46,844 nt of DNA from a virus: IMG/VR virus record IMGVR_UViG_3300025127_000069, positions 1-46,844 of that record. One strand, given 5' to 3'. Position numbers and translations under genes: made by a program. The notes under the pieces are model-generated. The model saw only the letters and a list, made by a program, of their open reading frames with translations, had not been told where the DNA came from and made no database searches. Shown piece by piece: positions 15,493 to 21,275 of this stretch (positions within the stretch are counted from its first letter, which is position 1; each line of letters starts with the position of its first letter).

Positions 15493-16410
15493 TTAGTGTA
15501 TAGGTATTACAATATCAATATTATTAAACTTATCTAGACCACATGCATGACCTACTTTTGTACAATCTGAACATACACCACCACATACAAAGTATTTTTT
15601 GTTGCCTAGCTTCTCTTTTAACAATATTCTTTGATCTTTTGTTCTGTCAAATCCTGATTGATTTTTGCCTATATCAATAGCTAAAAATCGACCTCGAACA
15701 ATATCAAGGTTATTTATAGCCCATTTGAACATAGTATCAAATTGACCACCATTTGACAAGTTTAATTTATAGTTAGATGGATATTTAAATTTATTATCAT
15801 GTAAATATTTAAATAATGGTAAACTCTTTGAATATCCATAACATTTTAATATATTATGTTTTTTAAGTAAATTCATCCAGTTTTTAAGTTCTTCAATTGT
15901 GTTAAAATCACCATCTACATACAACCTGAAATCAATTCTTTTGTGTTTCTTGAATTGTTTTGAGTTTATTAAATCATTCATAAAATCATTAATAATACTA
16001 AAATGATTTTGAGTCAATATTGTGTTTCTTGCTTGTTTATAAAATGCTTGAGGATACCTCCAAGCTTTTAAGCTATAGCAAAAATCTTTACATGATCCAG
16101 CACCTATACAATTGACAATAGGTAAATTTGAAAATGATAAGAATTTTAATTTGCTATTACCTGATGTATTAAATACAATACTGGGATTTAATAATTGTTT
16201 TATCTGACTAGGATCATTTGTTTTAACTACATTCAAAAAATTAATAAATTTGTGTGTTTCTTGTTCCCATGTACCACTTTTAAAAATTTTCATGTAATTA
16301 AGATTTATTTGATTTTCTAATAACTTAATTATTTTATCATATTCATTAAACTTTATTAATTGTGCTATTCTTATTAGAAATGATCTATTAAAATTAGATT
16401 GTTTTTTCAT
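15493..16410 (-). CDS. Gp88-family cysteine-cluster protein (305 aa)
   Basis: The pattern matches the phage Gp88 family (PF17338-type). A first cluster CIGAGSCKDFCY holds Cys101, Cys107 and Cys111 and is followed by RYPQAFYKQARN. The family's central motif appears as RLYVDGDFNTIEELKNW at about 162-178, then CYGYSKSLPLF. A second cluster CGGVCSDCTKVGHAC holds Cys276, 280, 283 and 290. The two clusters suggest iron-sulfur or zinc binding. The biochemical role is unknown to me. The start at MKKQSNF is preferred over an ATG five codons upstream because GGAG lies at proper distance. Confidence 0.8.
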   Translation of the reverse strand: MKKQSNFNRSFLIRIAQLIKFNEYDKIIKLLENQINLNYMKIFKSGTWEQETHKFINFLNVVKTNDPSQIKQLLNPSIVFNTSGNSKLKFLSFSNLPIVNCIGAGSCKDFCYSLKAWRYPQAFYKQARNTILTQNHFSIINDFMNDLINSKQFKKHKRIDFRLYVDGDFNTIEELKNWMNLLKKHNILKCYGYSKSLPLFKYLHDNKFKYPSNYKLNLSNGGQFDTMFKWAINNLDIVRGRFLAIDIGKNQSGFDRTKDQRILLKEKLGNKKYFVCGGVCSDCTKVGHACGLDKFNNIDIVIPIH

Positions 16411-16508
16411 TCTTTTTTTCTCCATTCTTTTTTATTATAGTAACCAACTATTGATTAAATATATTAATAACTCTTATTTATATGCAAATTATTTATTATA
16501 TTTTTTTG

Positions 16509-16554
16509 TAGTGTGTCAGGGTTCGAACCTGAAAAAAACCTAAATTTCACACTA
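16509..16554 (-). ncRNA. tRNA-like minihelix (acceptor stem plus T-arm, no D or anticodon arm)
   Basis: Minus strand, 46 nt: TAGTGTG, a 15-nt connector (AAATTTAGGTTTTTT), TCAGG-TTCGAAC-CCTGA, then CACACTA. The outer 7-bp stem is perfect. The inner 5-bp stem with the 7-nt loop TTCGAAC is a canonical tRNA T-arm, joined to the 3' acceptor strand with no gap exactly as in tRNA. The D-arm, anticodon arm and variable loop are absent. It lies in a 153-base non-coding gap between leftward genes. It could be a tRNA remnant serving as attP, an RNA processing signal or an RNA in its own right. Confidence 0.55.
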
Positions 16555-16563
16555 TTTTGAGCT

Positions 16564-16803
16564 TTATTTATTAAAAGTTTTAATATATAATTTCTCTATA
16601 ACTTTTAAATGTTTTTGTAATGCTTTTTTACTATTAAAAGTAGTTTTTTTTGGTTTTTCTCCAAAACTAATTCCTATTGTATCAATTACTAAATATTCAT
16701 AAATATTATTATTCTTATCAATATTTAATTTAAATATTATATTTGTGTTTGTAATATCATTACAATAATTTAAATATTTTATTATTTTATTTATTAATTT
16801 CAT
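16564..16803 (-). CDS. Hypothetical small protein (79 aa)
   Basis: Not recognised. It is Asn/Lys/Ile-rich, with IIFKLNIDKNNNIYEYLVID suggesting beta strands and a C-terminal helix ALQKHLKVIEKLYIKTFNK. GAGGAA precedes the ATG at good spacing, and the gene follows a membrane micropeptide by 2 bases. Low-complexity A/T-rich codon use is like its neighbours. Confidence 0.6.
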   Translation of the reverse strand: MKLINKIIKYLNYCNDITNTNIIFKLNIDKNNNIYEYLVIDTIGISFGEKPKKTTFNSKKALQKHLKVIEKLYIKTFNK

Positions 16804-16805
16804 CT

Positions 16806-16925
16806 TTATTTATTCCTCATTTTATTTTGTTTTATAGTTTTATAAATCATACTTACAAAATGTATTATTTGAATTGTATAAACTATTAGAAAAAAACTTA
16901 TTAAAATTTGATAAATTAATTGCAT
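16806..16925 (-). CDS. Membrane micropeptide (39 aa)
   Basis: MQLIYQILISFFLIVYTIQI is one hydrophobic helix, followed by a basic tail YKTIKQNKMRNK, the usual positive-inside topology. The ATG overlaps the upstream stop by one base (TAATG). Function unknown. Confidence 0.5.
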   Translation of the reverse strand: MQLIYQILISFFLIVYTIQIIHFVSMIYKTIKQNKMRNK

Positions 16926-17665
16926 TATCTGACCTCCCTTACATGTTTATAATTATATACATTTTGAAAATTATTAATATTAGATTGAAGTTGATTTCTA
17001 GTTTTTAATAATGATTCTATTTTTTCATCATGCTTTTTTAATTGCTTCATAACTTTTTTAACATATCCAAAAGTATTTATTGGCATATTTTGATAGTCAT
17101 TACTATTATAAAATTCTAATGATTTGGAACCATCACCAAATCGATCATGGTTTACATGAAAAACCATTTTTTCAGTGTCATAATAATTATTTGATCTTCC
17201 ATCATACCAAGAAATACGAAACACTAAATATTTTGTATTATGTGAGTCTTTAAAATATGATTGAATATTATATCTTTTATAACTATCATTATTTTTTAAG
17301 TCATTAATATAATTATTAATTCTATCAACTAATTTTTTATTTAATGAATTATCTTTTTTAATGTGTTTTAGTTCTATATATTGAGAACAAAAATTCATAA
17401 TTTGAGGTGTAATCTCATTTATAAAACTATGTAAAATATTTATATTTTTAACTCTTAATTTTAAATATAAATCTTCCCTAGTCTTTACAAGATTAACTCT
17501 TTTTTTATCTGCTTCTTTTATTTGTGATAAAAAATGATCTTTTATTATTGTTTTATTATTTCTTTTTTTGTTTAGTTTTATTGAATTATAACATATAGTT
17601 ATATGATCATTTATTTTATCTAATTCATTTTGTGTTTTATTGATTTGATTTATTATTGTATTCAT
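16925..17665 (-). CDS. Hypothetical coiled-coil protein, first gene of the early block (246 aa)
   Basis: Not recognised. Residues about 1-80 (INQINKTQNELDKINDHI and KEADKKRVNLVKTREDLY) and 215-240 (KQLKKHDEKIESLLKTRNQL) look like coiled coils. A central part with WYDGRSNNYYDTEKMVFHV looks beta-rich. AAGGATAATAAAAGAATG supports the start. As the promoter-proximal gene of the leftward block, about 50 bases after a palindromic element, it is expected to be expressed first, as host-takeover genes often are. That role is only positional inference. Confidence 0.65.
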   Translation of the reverse strand: MNTIINQINKTQNELDKINDHITICYNSIKLNKKRNNKTIIKDHFLSQIKEADKKRVNLVKTREDLYLKLRVKNINILHSFINEITPQIMNFCSQYIELKHIKKDNSLNKKLVDRINNYINDLKNNDSYKRYNIQSYFKDSHNTKYLVFRISWYDGRSNNYYDTEKMVFHVNHDRFGDGSKSLEFYNSNDYQNMPINTFGYVKKVMKQLKKHDEKIESLLKTRNQLQSNINNFQNVYNYKHVREVR

Positions 17666-17715
17666 TCTTTTATTATCCTTATTTTATTTTATTAATATTT
17701 CAATTACCACAATTG

Positions 17716-17735
17716 AAACTTTATAAGTTTACATA
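17716..17735 (-). promoter_or_regulatory. Palindromic early-block regulatory element, copy 3
   Basis: AAACTT-TAT-AAGTTT is a perfect 6-3-6 palindrome followed by ACATA. The minus strand contains TATAAA within the palindrome, a possible -10 for the gene starting at 17665. The element recurs before the gene starting at 14840. Confidence 0.5.
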
Positions 17736-17911
17736 GTTAACACAATACCAAGCAACAAAAAAATAATAATAATTAATATAAATATATAATTTTTTATATA
17801 GTTCATGAGGATAAAACAAGATAAAAGATTTTTTATTTTTTTTTAAATAAATATGTGATTATAAATATATGTTGTGATCTATAATAATATATATTTGATT
17901 TTGTGCATTTG

Positions 17912-17937
17912 TGCAACATTATTTATATTATGTTGCA
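17912..17937. promoter_or_regulatory. Operator-like palindrome in the divergent region
   Basis: TGCAACAT, 10 bases, ATGTTGCA: perfect 8-bp arms about one helical turn plus arm length apart, as expected for a dimeric repressor. TTGTGCA also occurs twice in a row just before (17901-17916). No repressor gene is recognised to pair with it. Confidence 0.5.
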
Positions 17938-17944
17938 TTGTTTC

Positions 17945-18020
17945 CCCTCGTACACACAAGAAATTAAGGATTTGCGACACATACCCACCCACAAGTTGGG
18001 AGCCGACCCTCGTATATACA
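17945..18020. repeat. G/C-rich island with 14-base direct repeat
   Basis: CCCTCGTACACACA (17945-17958) and CCCTCGTATATACA (18007-18020) agree at 12 of 14 positions and are 62 bases apart, about six helical turns. Between them the sequence is unusually G/C-rich for this genome and includes CCCACAAGTTGGG. Spaced direct repeats just upstream of a Nu1-like gene recall the R sites of a lambda cosB, but no cohesive-end sequence can be shown. Confidence 0.5.
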
Positions 18021-18058
18021 TTTATGTAGCTCTTACACAAAACAGTAAAAATAATTGG

Positions 18059-18087
18059 TTGACATAATTAACTAAATAAGCTTAATT
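18059..18087 (+). promoter_or_regulatory. Sigma-70-like promoter for the rightward block
   Basis: A consensus TTGACA is followed after 17 bases by TTAATT, a weak -10. It lies about 30 bases before the leader reading frame and the first rightward genes. Confidence 0.4.
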
Positions 18088-18115
18088 TACAAATATCAAA
18101 AGAGAGGATATTTAT

Positions 18116-18151
18116 ATGATTTATGAGAGTGGAGACAAGGAGAGCATATGA
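18116..18151 (+). CDS. 11-codon leader peptide
   Basis: MIYESGDKESI, with AGAGAGG before its ATG and its TGA overlapping the ATG of the next gene. This suggests translational coupling of the HTH protein to a leader. It is very short, so it may be chance. Confidence 0.3.
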   Translation: MIYESGDKESI

Positions 18152-18324
18152 AAGGACTAGTAACAACAAAGCAGTTATGTGAGTTATTGTCTGTAAGTAG
18201 ACAAGCTATATATAAGTGGAGAAAGAGTGGGTTACCAGTAGCTATAGATAATTCTGGTAGAGGTGGTAAACTAATAAGATATGATTGGAGAGAAGTCATT
18301 GAGTGGTTACAAGAAAGAAAGTAA
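18148..18324 (+). CDS. Small winged-HTH protein, Nu1-like or excisionase-like (58 aa)
   Basis: Reads VTTKQLCELLSVSRQAIYKW then RKSGLPVAIDNSGRGGK and YDWREVIEWLQERK. The order KQL...S...I..W...G.PV...YD...VI.W..ER closely follows the N-terminal DNA-binding domain of lambda gpNu1. AlpA/Xis-type excisionases share the same fold. AAGGAGAGCATATG gives a strong ribosome site. It opens the block that contains TerL, which favours a small-terminase DNA-binding role. The integrase elsewhere makes excisionase a real alternative. No TerL-binding domain is present at this length. Confidence 0.75.
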   Translation: MKGLVTTKQLCELLSVSRQAIYKWRKSGLPVAIDNSGRGGKLIRYDWREVIEWLQERK

Positions 18325-18463
18325 GAGAGATCCTAAATGGTTTGTTAAGAAAAGGACTAAGTCAGGTATATATATAACTATAGCTGAAGGTAACACCAGG
18401 AAGGATATAATAGATAAGTTAAAAGCAGATAGTGAAACATACTATCAAAAGAGAGAGGAATAG
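18281..18463 (+). CDS. Small basic protein (60 aa)
   Basis: Not recognised. Its C-terminal 45 residues (DPKWFVKKRTKSGIYITIAE, then TRKDIIDKLKADSE) look like a beta hairpin and a helix. The ATG overlaps the HTH gene by 44 bases. A TTG at 18299 has GGAGAG at suitable distance and may be the true start. It is located between two DNA-binding genes and could itself bind DNA. Confidence 0.55.
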   Translation: MIGEKSLSGYKKESKRDPKWFVKKRTKSGIYITIAEGNTRKDIIDKLKADSETYYQKREE

Positions 18464-18466
18464 TAC

Positions 18467-18997
18467 ATGAATGTGTTTGAAAAAAAGGTAAAAAAATACT
18501 TAGAGTGTTTGGGGTATGAAGTTTTAAGAAATGGTTATCCTGATTTTATGATTCGTAGAATAGGCAGATATGATGGTTTAGCTTGTGTCGAAGTAAAGAA
18601 TAGAAAAGACAAATTAAGACCAGAACAAGTTAAAATGATTGATGCATTAAAAAAAGTAGGTTTACCTACATATATATTAAGACCACAGGATTTTGAAAAT
18701 AGTGAAAATAGTCATGCATTAACACCTACTGGTAAGCCAAAAAAAATTGGTAGATGTAAGAAAGTAATCAGTGGCAAAGATTATTCATTAATTTACAACA
18801 AGATAAATGAAATAAAAAATAGTCTTGAGAATAGGCAAGAGTGGTGGTTTAATGAAATATTAAGCACTATAGATAGAGAATTGAGTTTAATATTTAAAGC
18901 TTTAGATTCAATTAAAGAAGCAGAAGAATTTCTTAAATGCCAAGGCATAGTTATAGAGGTAGATAAACCAGAAGATATATTAAAAGAGGAGAAATAA
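18467..18997 (+). CDS. VRR-NUC-type nuclease (176 aa)
   Basis: The nuclease core is at residues about 20-70: LRNGYPDFMIRR, then LACVEVKNRKDKLRPEQVKM, then LKKVGLPTYILRPQDF. This is the PD...ExK...Q order of the VRR-NUC branch of the PD-(D/E)XK superfamily. After about residue 85 a helical extension (IYNKINEIKNSLENRQEWW) is not part of that domain. It lies between the HTH genes and the replication initiator, and could act on replication forks or packaging substrates. Confidence 0.8.
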   Translation: MNVFEKKVKKYLECLGYEVLRNGYPDFMIRRIGRYDGLACVEVKNRKDKLRPEQVKMIDALKKVGLPTYILRPQDFENSENSHALTPTGKPKKIGRCKKVISGKDYSLIYNKINEIKNSLENRQEWWFNEILSTIDRELSLIFKALDSIKEAEEFLKCQGIVIEVDKPEDILKEEK

Positions 18998-18999
18998 CT

Positions 19000-19737
19000 A
19001 TGGCAAAGAGATACACTGATACTGATATATATAATAGAGAATGGTATCATGAGTTAGATGTAAAGTATAAAGCATTCTGGGATTATATATGTAGAACATG
19101 TAATCATGTAGGCATATGGAATGTGAATATGAGATTAGCATCATTTTTAATTAATTGTACTTATACTAAAGATGAAGTATTGAATATATTTGGTAATAGA
19201 ATTATAATACTTGAAGATGATAAATGGTTTTTACCTAAATTTATTAAATTTCAATATGGAGAAAACTTAAATCCTAATAATAATGTACATAAATCTGTAA
19301 TTGCTATGATAGAAAAGTATGAACTAGATGATATCTTAAACAACCCAGACCCTGATCAGACCCTAGGCAGACCCTTAGCAGATCCTAAGCAGGACCTAGC
19401 CAGACCCAAAGCAGATGCTAAAGATATATATAAAGATAAAGATATAGATAAAGATAAGGATAAAGTAAAAGAAAAAGTAATAAAAAGAAAAAAACCTTTT
19501 AAGATACCTAATATGGAAGAAGTAATAACATACTTTAAAGAAAAGTCTTATGTAGAACCAGAGTTGCAAGGGCAGAAGTTTTGGAACTTTTATGAAAGCA
19601 AGGATTGGATGGTAGGTAGAAACAAGATGAAGGATTGGCATAAGTCTGCTGCTAATTGGAATTTATCTAATAAGCCAACAAGTAACAGAAAAGCATTTGT
19701 ACAAGACAGTCATAAAGTAGGAGTATCTGAATGGTAA
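19000..19737 (+). CDS. Replication initiator (lambda O / DnaD-like organisation, 245 aa)
   Basis: The N-terminus (YNREWYHELDVKYKAFWDYI, then HVGIWNVNMRLASFLINC) matches the winged-helix domain of phage replisome organisers. A hydrophilic linker (PDPDQTLGRPLADPKQDLAR and a KDKD-rich run) is encoded by tandem 11-bp repeats. The C-terminal domain (IPNMEEVITYFKEKSY, then GQKFWNFYESKDWMVG, then MKDWHKSAANW) is the common partner domain that contacts the helicase loader. It overlaps TerL by 7 bases. It probably binds the repeats within its own gene and, with the DnaC-like protein, loads host helicase. Confidence 0.85.
   Translation: MAKRYTDTDIYNREWYHELDVKYKAFWDYICRTCNHVGIWNVNMRLASFLINCTYTKDEVLNIFGNRIIILEDDKWFLPKFIKFQYGENLNPNNNVHKSVIAMIEKYELDDILNNPDPDQTLGRPLADPKQDLARPKADAKDIYKDKDIDKDKDKVKEKVIKRKKPFKIPNMEEVITYFKEKSYVEPELQGQKFWNFYESKDWMVGRNKMKDWHKSAANWNLSNKPTSNRKAFVQDSHKVGVSEW
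19346..19422. repeat. Seven tandem 11-bp repeats (iteron-like) inside the initiator gene
   Basis: Seven consecutive 11-bp units start with CAG; the consensus is about CAGACCCTAAG. Units 1-3 share CAGACCCT, and units 4-7 are more diverged. Eleven is not a multiple of three, so the repeat is kept at DNA level and read in rotating frames. One unit per DNA turn places all sites on the same face. Together with the adjacent A/T-rich tract this is the layout of the lambda origin inside gene O. Confidence 0.75.
19423..19497. other. A/T-rich purine-biased tract next to iterons, putative DNA unwinding element
   Basis: The tract is built of GATAAA/GATATA-like hexamers and then A-rich sequence, with almost no G/C. 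It directly follows the seven 11-bp repeats and encodes the KDKD linker. Strand opening here would complete a minimal origin. Confidence 0.55.
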
Positions 19738-21275
19738 GCTTTATACCACATGCTGGTAAACAAACTGAATTTTTAAAAGACACTGCAGACTGGGTATTCT
19801 ATGGTGGAGCAAGAGGTGGTGGTAAATCACTAATGTTATCCTGGAAAGCAGCACTAACACCTAGGAGATGGCATTATGAGCATAATCGTAAAATACTTAA
19901 TAAAGAAGAAATCAAAGAGCTCAGGAAACAAGGTAAGAAGCCAGAGCTTGTTATTGAACGAATATCAATTGACTACCCTGACTTTATCGCCTTACTTATC
20001 AGAAGGACATACCCACAGCTCGAAAGAAACCTCAAGCCTGAGTGTGATAAGCTATACAAGTTGTATGATGCCAGTTGGCAAGAAAGAAATAAGTGCTACC
20101 AGTTTCCCTCAGGTGCCAAGGTTTACTTAGTACATTGTCAGGATAGAAGAGCTTTAGATAACTATATTGGTGGTAACTATAACTTTATTGGCATAGATGA
20201 AGCGAATCAGTTTCCTGAGAGTTGGGTAGATGAGCTATCTACATCTGTAAGAACTGACAACAAAGACCTTAAACCACAGATTTGTTTAACATCAAATCCA
20301 GGAAATGTAGGACATATATGGCTAAAGAAAAAATTTGTAGATAGATGCCCACCAGTTGAAGATGGGTTTGTTCATTCTACAGATTTTGATGTAGATTATG
20401 CCAGGTTAACTTCAGGTGAAAAGTACTATGATGATGAAGGAATCACATGGAAATTTATTCCAGCCACAGTATTTGACAATCCCACCTTGTTGAAAAATGA
20501 CCCAGCCTATGTCAAGAAGCTAAAGAAACTAAATCCAATATTAAGGGCAATGTGGCTAGAGGGTCGGTGGGATGTCTTTGCAGGAACCTACTTTGACAAT
20601 TGGAATCCTATGCACCATATACTTTCGAAGTCTGAATTTAAAGTAGATAAGGATCTAAAGCAAAAATACACTTTGTTTAGATTCTACGATTATGGAACAA
20701 AGGCTCCATTTGTATGCTTATTTGCTGCAGTGGATCGTAATGGGGATATGATAATCTTTGATGAAATTGTCGAAACAGGTTTATCTGCTTCTAAACAAGC
20801 ACAAATGGTTAATGAGTACACCTGGAAGAAATATAAACTCAAGCCTACAGATTTTGATGATGATATTGCTGATCCTGCATACTGGACCAAACACTCTGAA
20901 AAAGAAGGTGCACTTTATAGTCCTGCTGATTTCTATGGAGATGAAAGTATATTTTTATCGAGGGGTAACAATGATAGAAAAGCTAAGGCAAAAATAGTGT
21001 ATGAAGGGTTGGAAGTTCCAGACGAAGGTAATGCAAAAATAAGATTTACAGAAAATTGTAGTTATTGTTGTGAAACTATTCCTAACTTACCTGCAGCAGA
21101 ATTGAACCCAGAAGATGTTGATACTAAGTCTGAGGATCATGCTTTTGATGCACTTGCCTATGGTGCACTTAAAGTATTACCTACAAAAACTGGTAGAGAA
21201 AAACAAGAAAAGGGTTGGAGATATAAGTTATTGAATAAAATATCAGGTGGAAGTTTAAATTGGAAAACATCATAA
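19731..21275 (+). CDS. terL: Terminase large subunit (514 aa)
   Basis: The ATPase has Walker A GGARGGGKS at 25-33, Walker B FIGIDEANQF with Asp156-Glu157, and the coupling motif TSNPGN. The nuclease domain shows FYDYGTKAPFV (first Asp), an internal ADPAYW and the C-terminal DHAFDALAYG, the three acidic positions of the RNase H-like fold. Length is normal. It pumps DNA into the procapsid through the portal encoded immediately downstream and cuts the concatemer. The start overlaps the initiator gene. Base composition is slightly less A/T-rich in the first half than its neighbours. Confidence 0.97.
   Translation: MVSFIPHAGKQTEFLKDTADWVFYGGARGGGKSLMLSWKAALTPRRWHYEHNRKILNKEEIKELRKQGKKPELVIERISIDYPDFIALLIRRTYPQLERNLKPECDKLYKLYDASWQERNKCYQFPSGAKVYLVHCQDRRALDNYIGGNYNFIGIDEANQFPESWVDELSTSVRTDNKDLKPQICLTSNPGNVGHIWLKKKFVDRCPPVEDGFVHSTDFDVDYARLTSGEKYYDDEGITWKFIPATVFDNPTLLKNDPAYVKKLKKLNPILRAMWLEGRWDVFAGTYFDNWNPMHHILSKSEFKVDKDLKQKYTLFRFYDYGTKAPFVCLFAAVDRNGDMIIFDEIVETGLSASKQAQMVNEYTWKKYKLKPTDFDDDIADPAYWTKHSEKEGALYSPADFYGDESIFLSRGNNDRKAKAKIVYEGLEVPDEGNAKIRFTENCSYCCETIPNLPAAELNPEDVDTKSEDHAFDALAYGALKVLPTKTGREKQEKGWRYKLLNKISGGSLNWKTS

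Larger units (their letters stand above)
17666..18115. other. Divergent intergenic control region
   Basis: About 450 bases with no credible gene separate the leftward early block from the rightward block. It contains, left to right, a palindromic element, a very A/T-rich stretch with long T and A runs, a 26-bp operator-like palindrome, a G/C-rich island with a repeated 14-mer and a small hairpin (CCCA-CAAGT-TGGG), and a sigma-70-like promoter. This is the natural place for the genetic switch, and possibly for the packaging site, because the first rightward gene resembles lambda Nu1. Confidence 0.7.

Noticed and set aside
16509-16554. A normal tRNA gene
   Set aside because: Only the acceptor stem and T-arm are present, with 15 bases between them instead of about 40, so no anticodon exists.
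6974-17665. A host-derived or prophage-flanking region
   Set aside because: All recognisable genes are phage functions, are tightly overlapped and have uniform composition; nothing looks like host chromosome.
17751-17900. Small reading frames such as a 13-codon frame from ATGAGGATAAAACAAG
   Set aside because: No ribosome binding site and composed of A/T runs; it is expected by chance in such DNA.
19423-19497. A simple-sequence artefact or frameshift in the KDKD-rich region
   Set aside because: The frame stays open through it and such linkers are common in phage initiators; the adjoining 11-bp repeats give it meaning.
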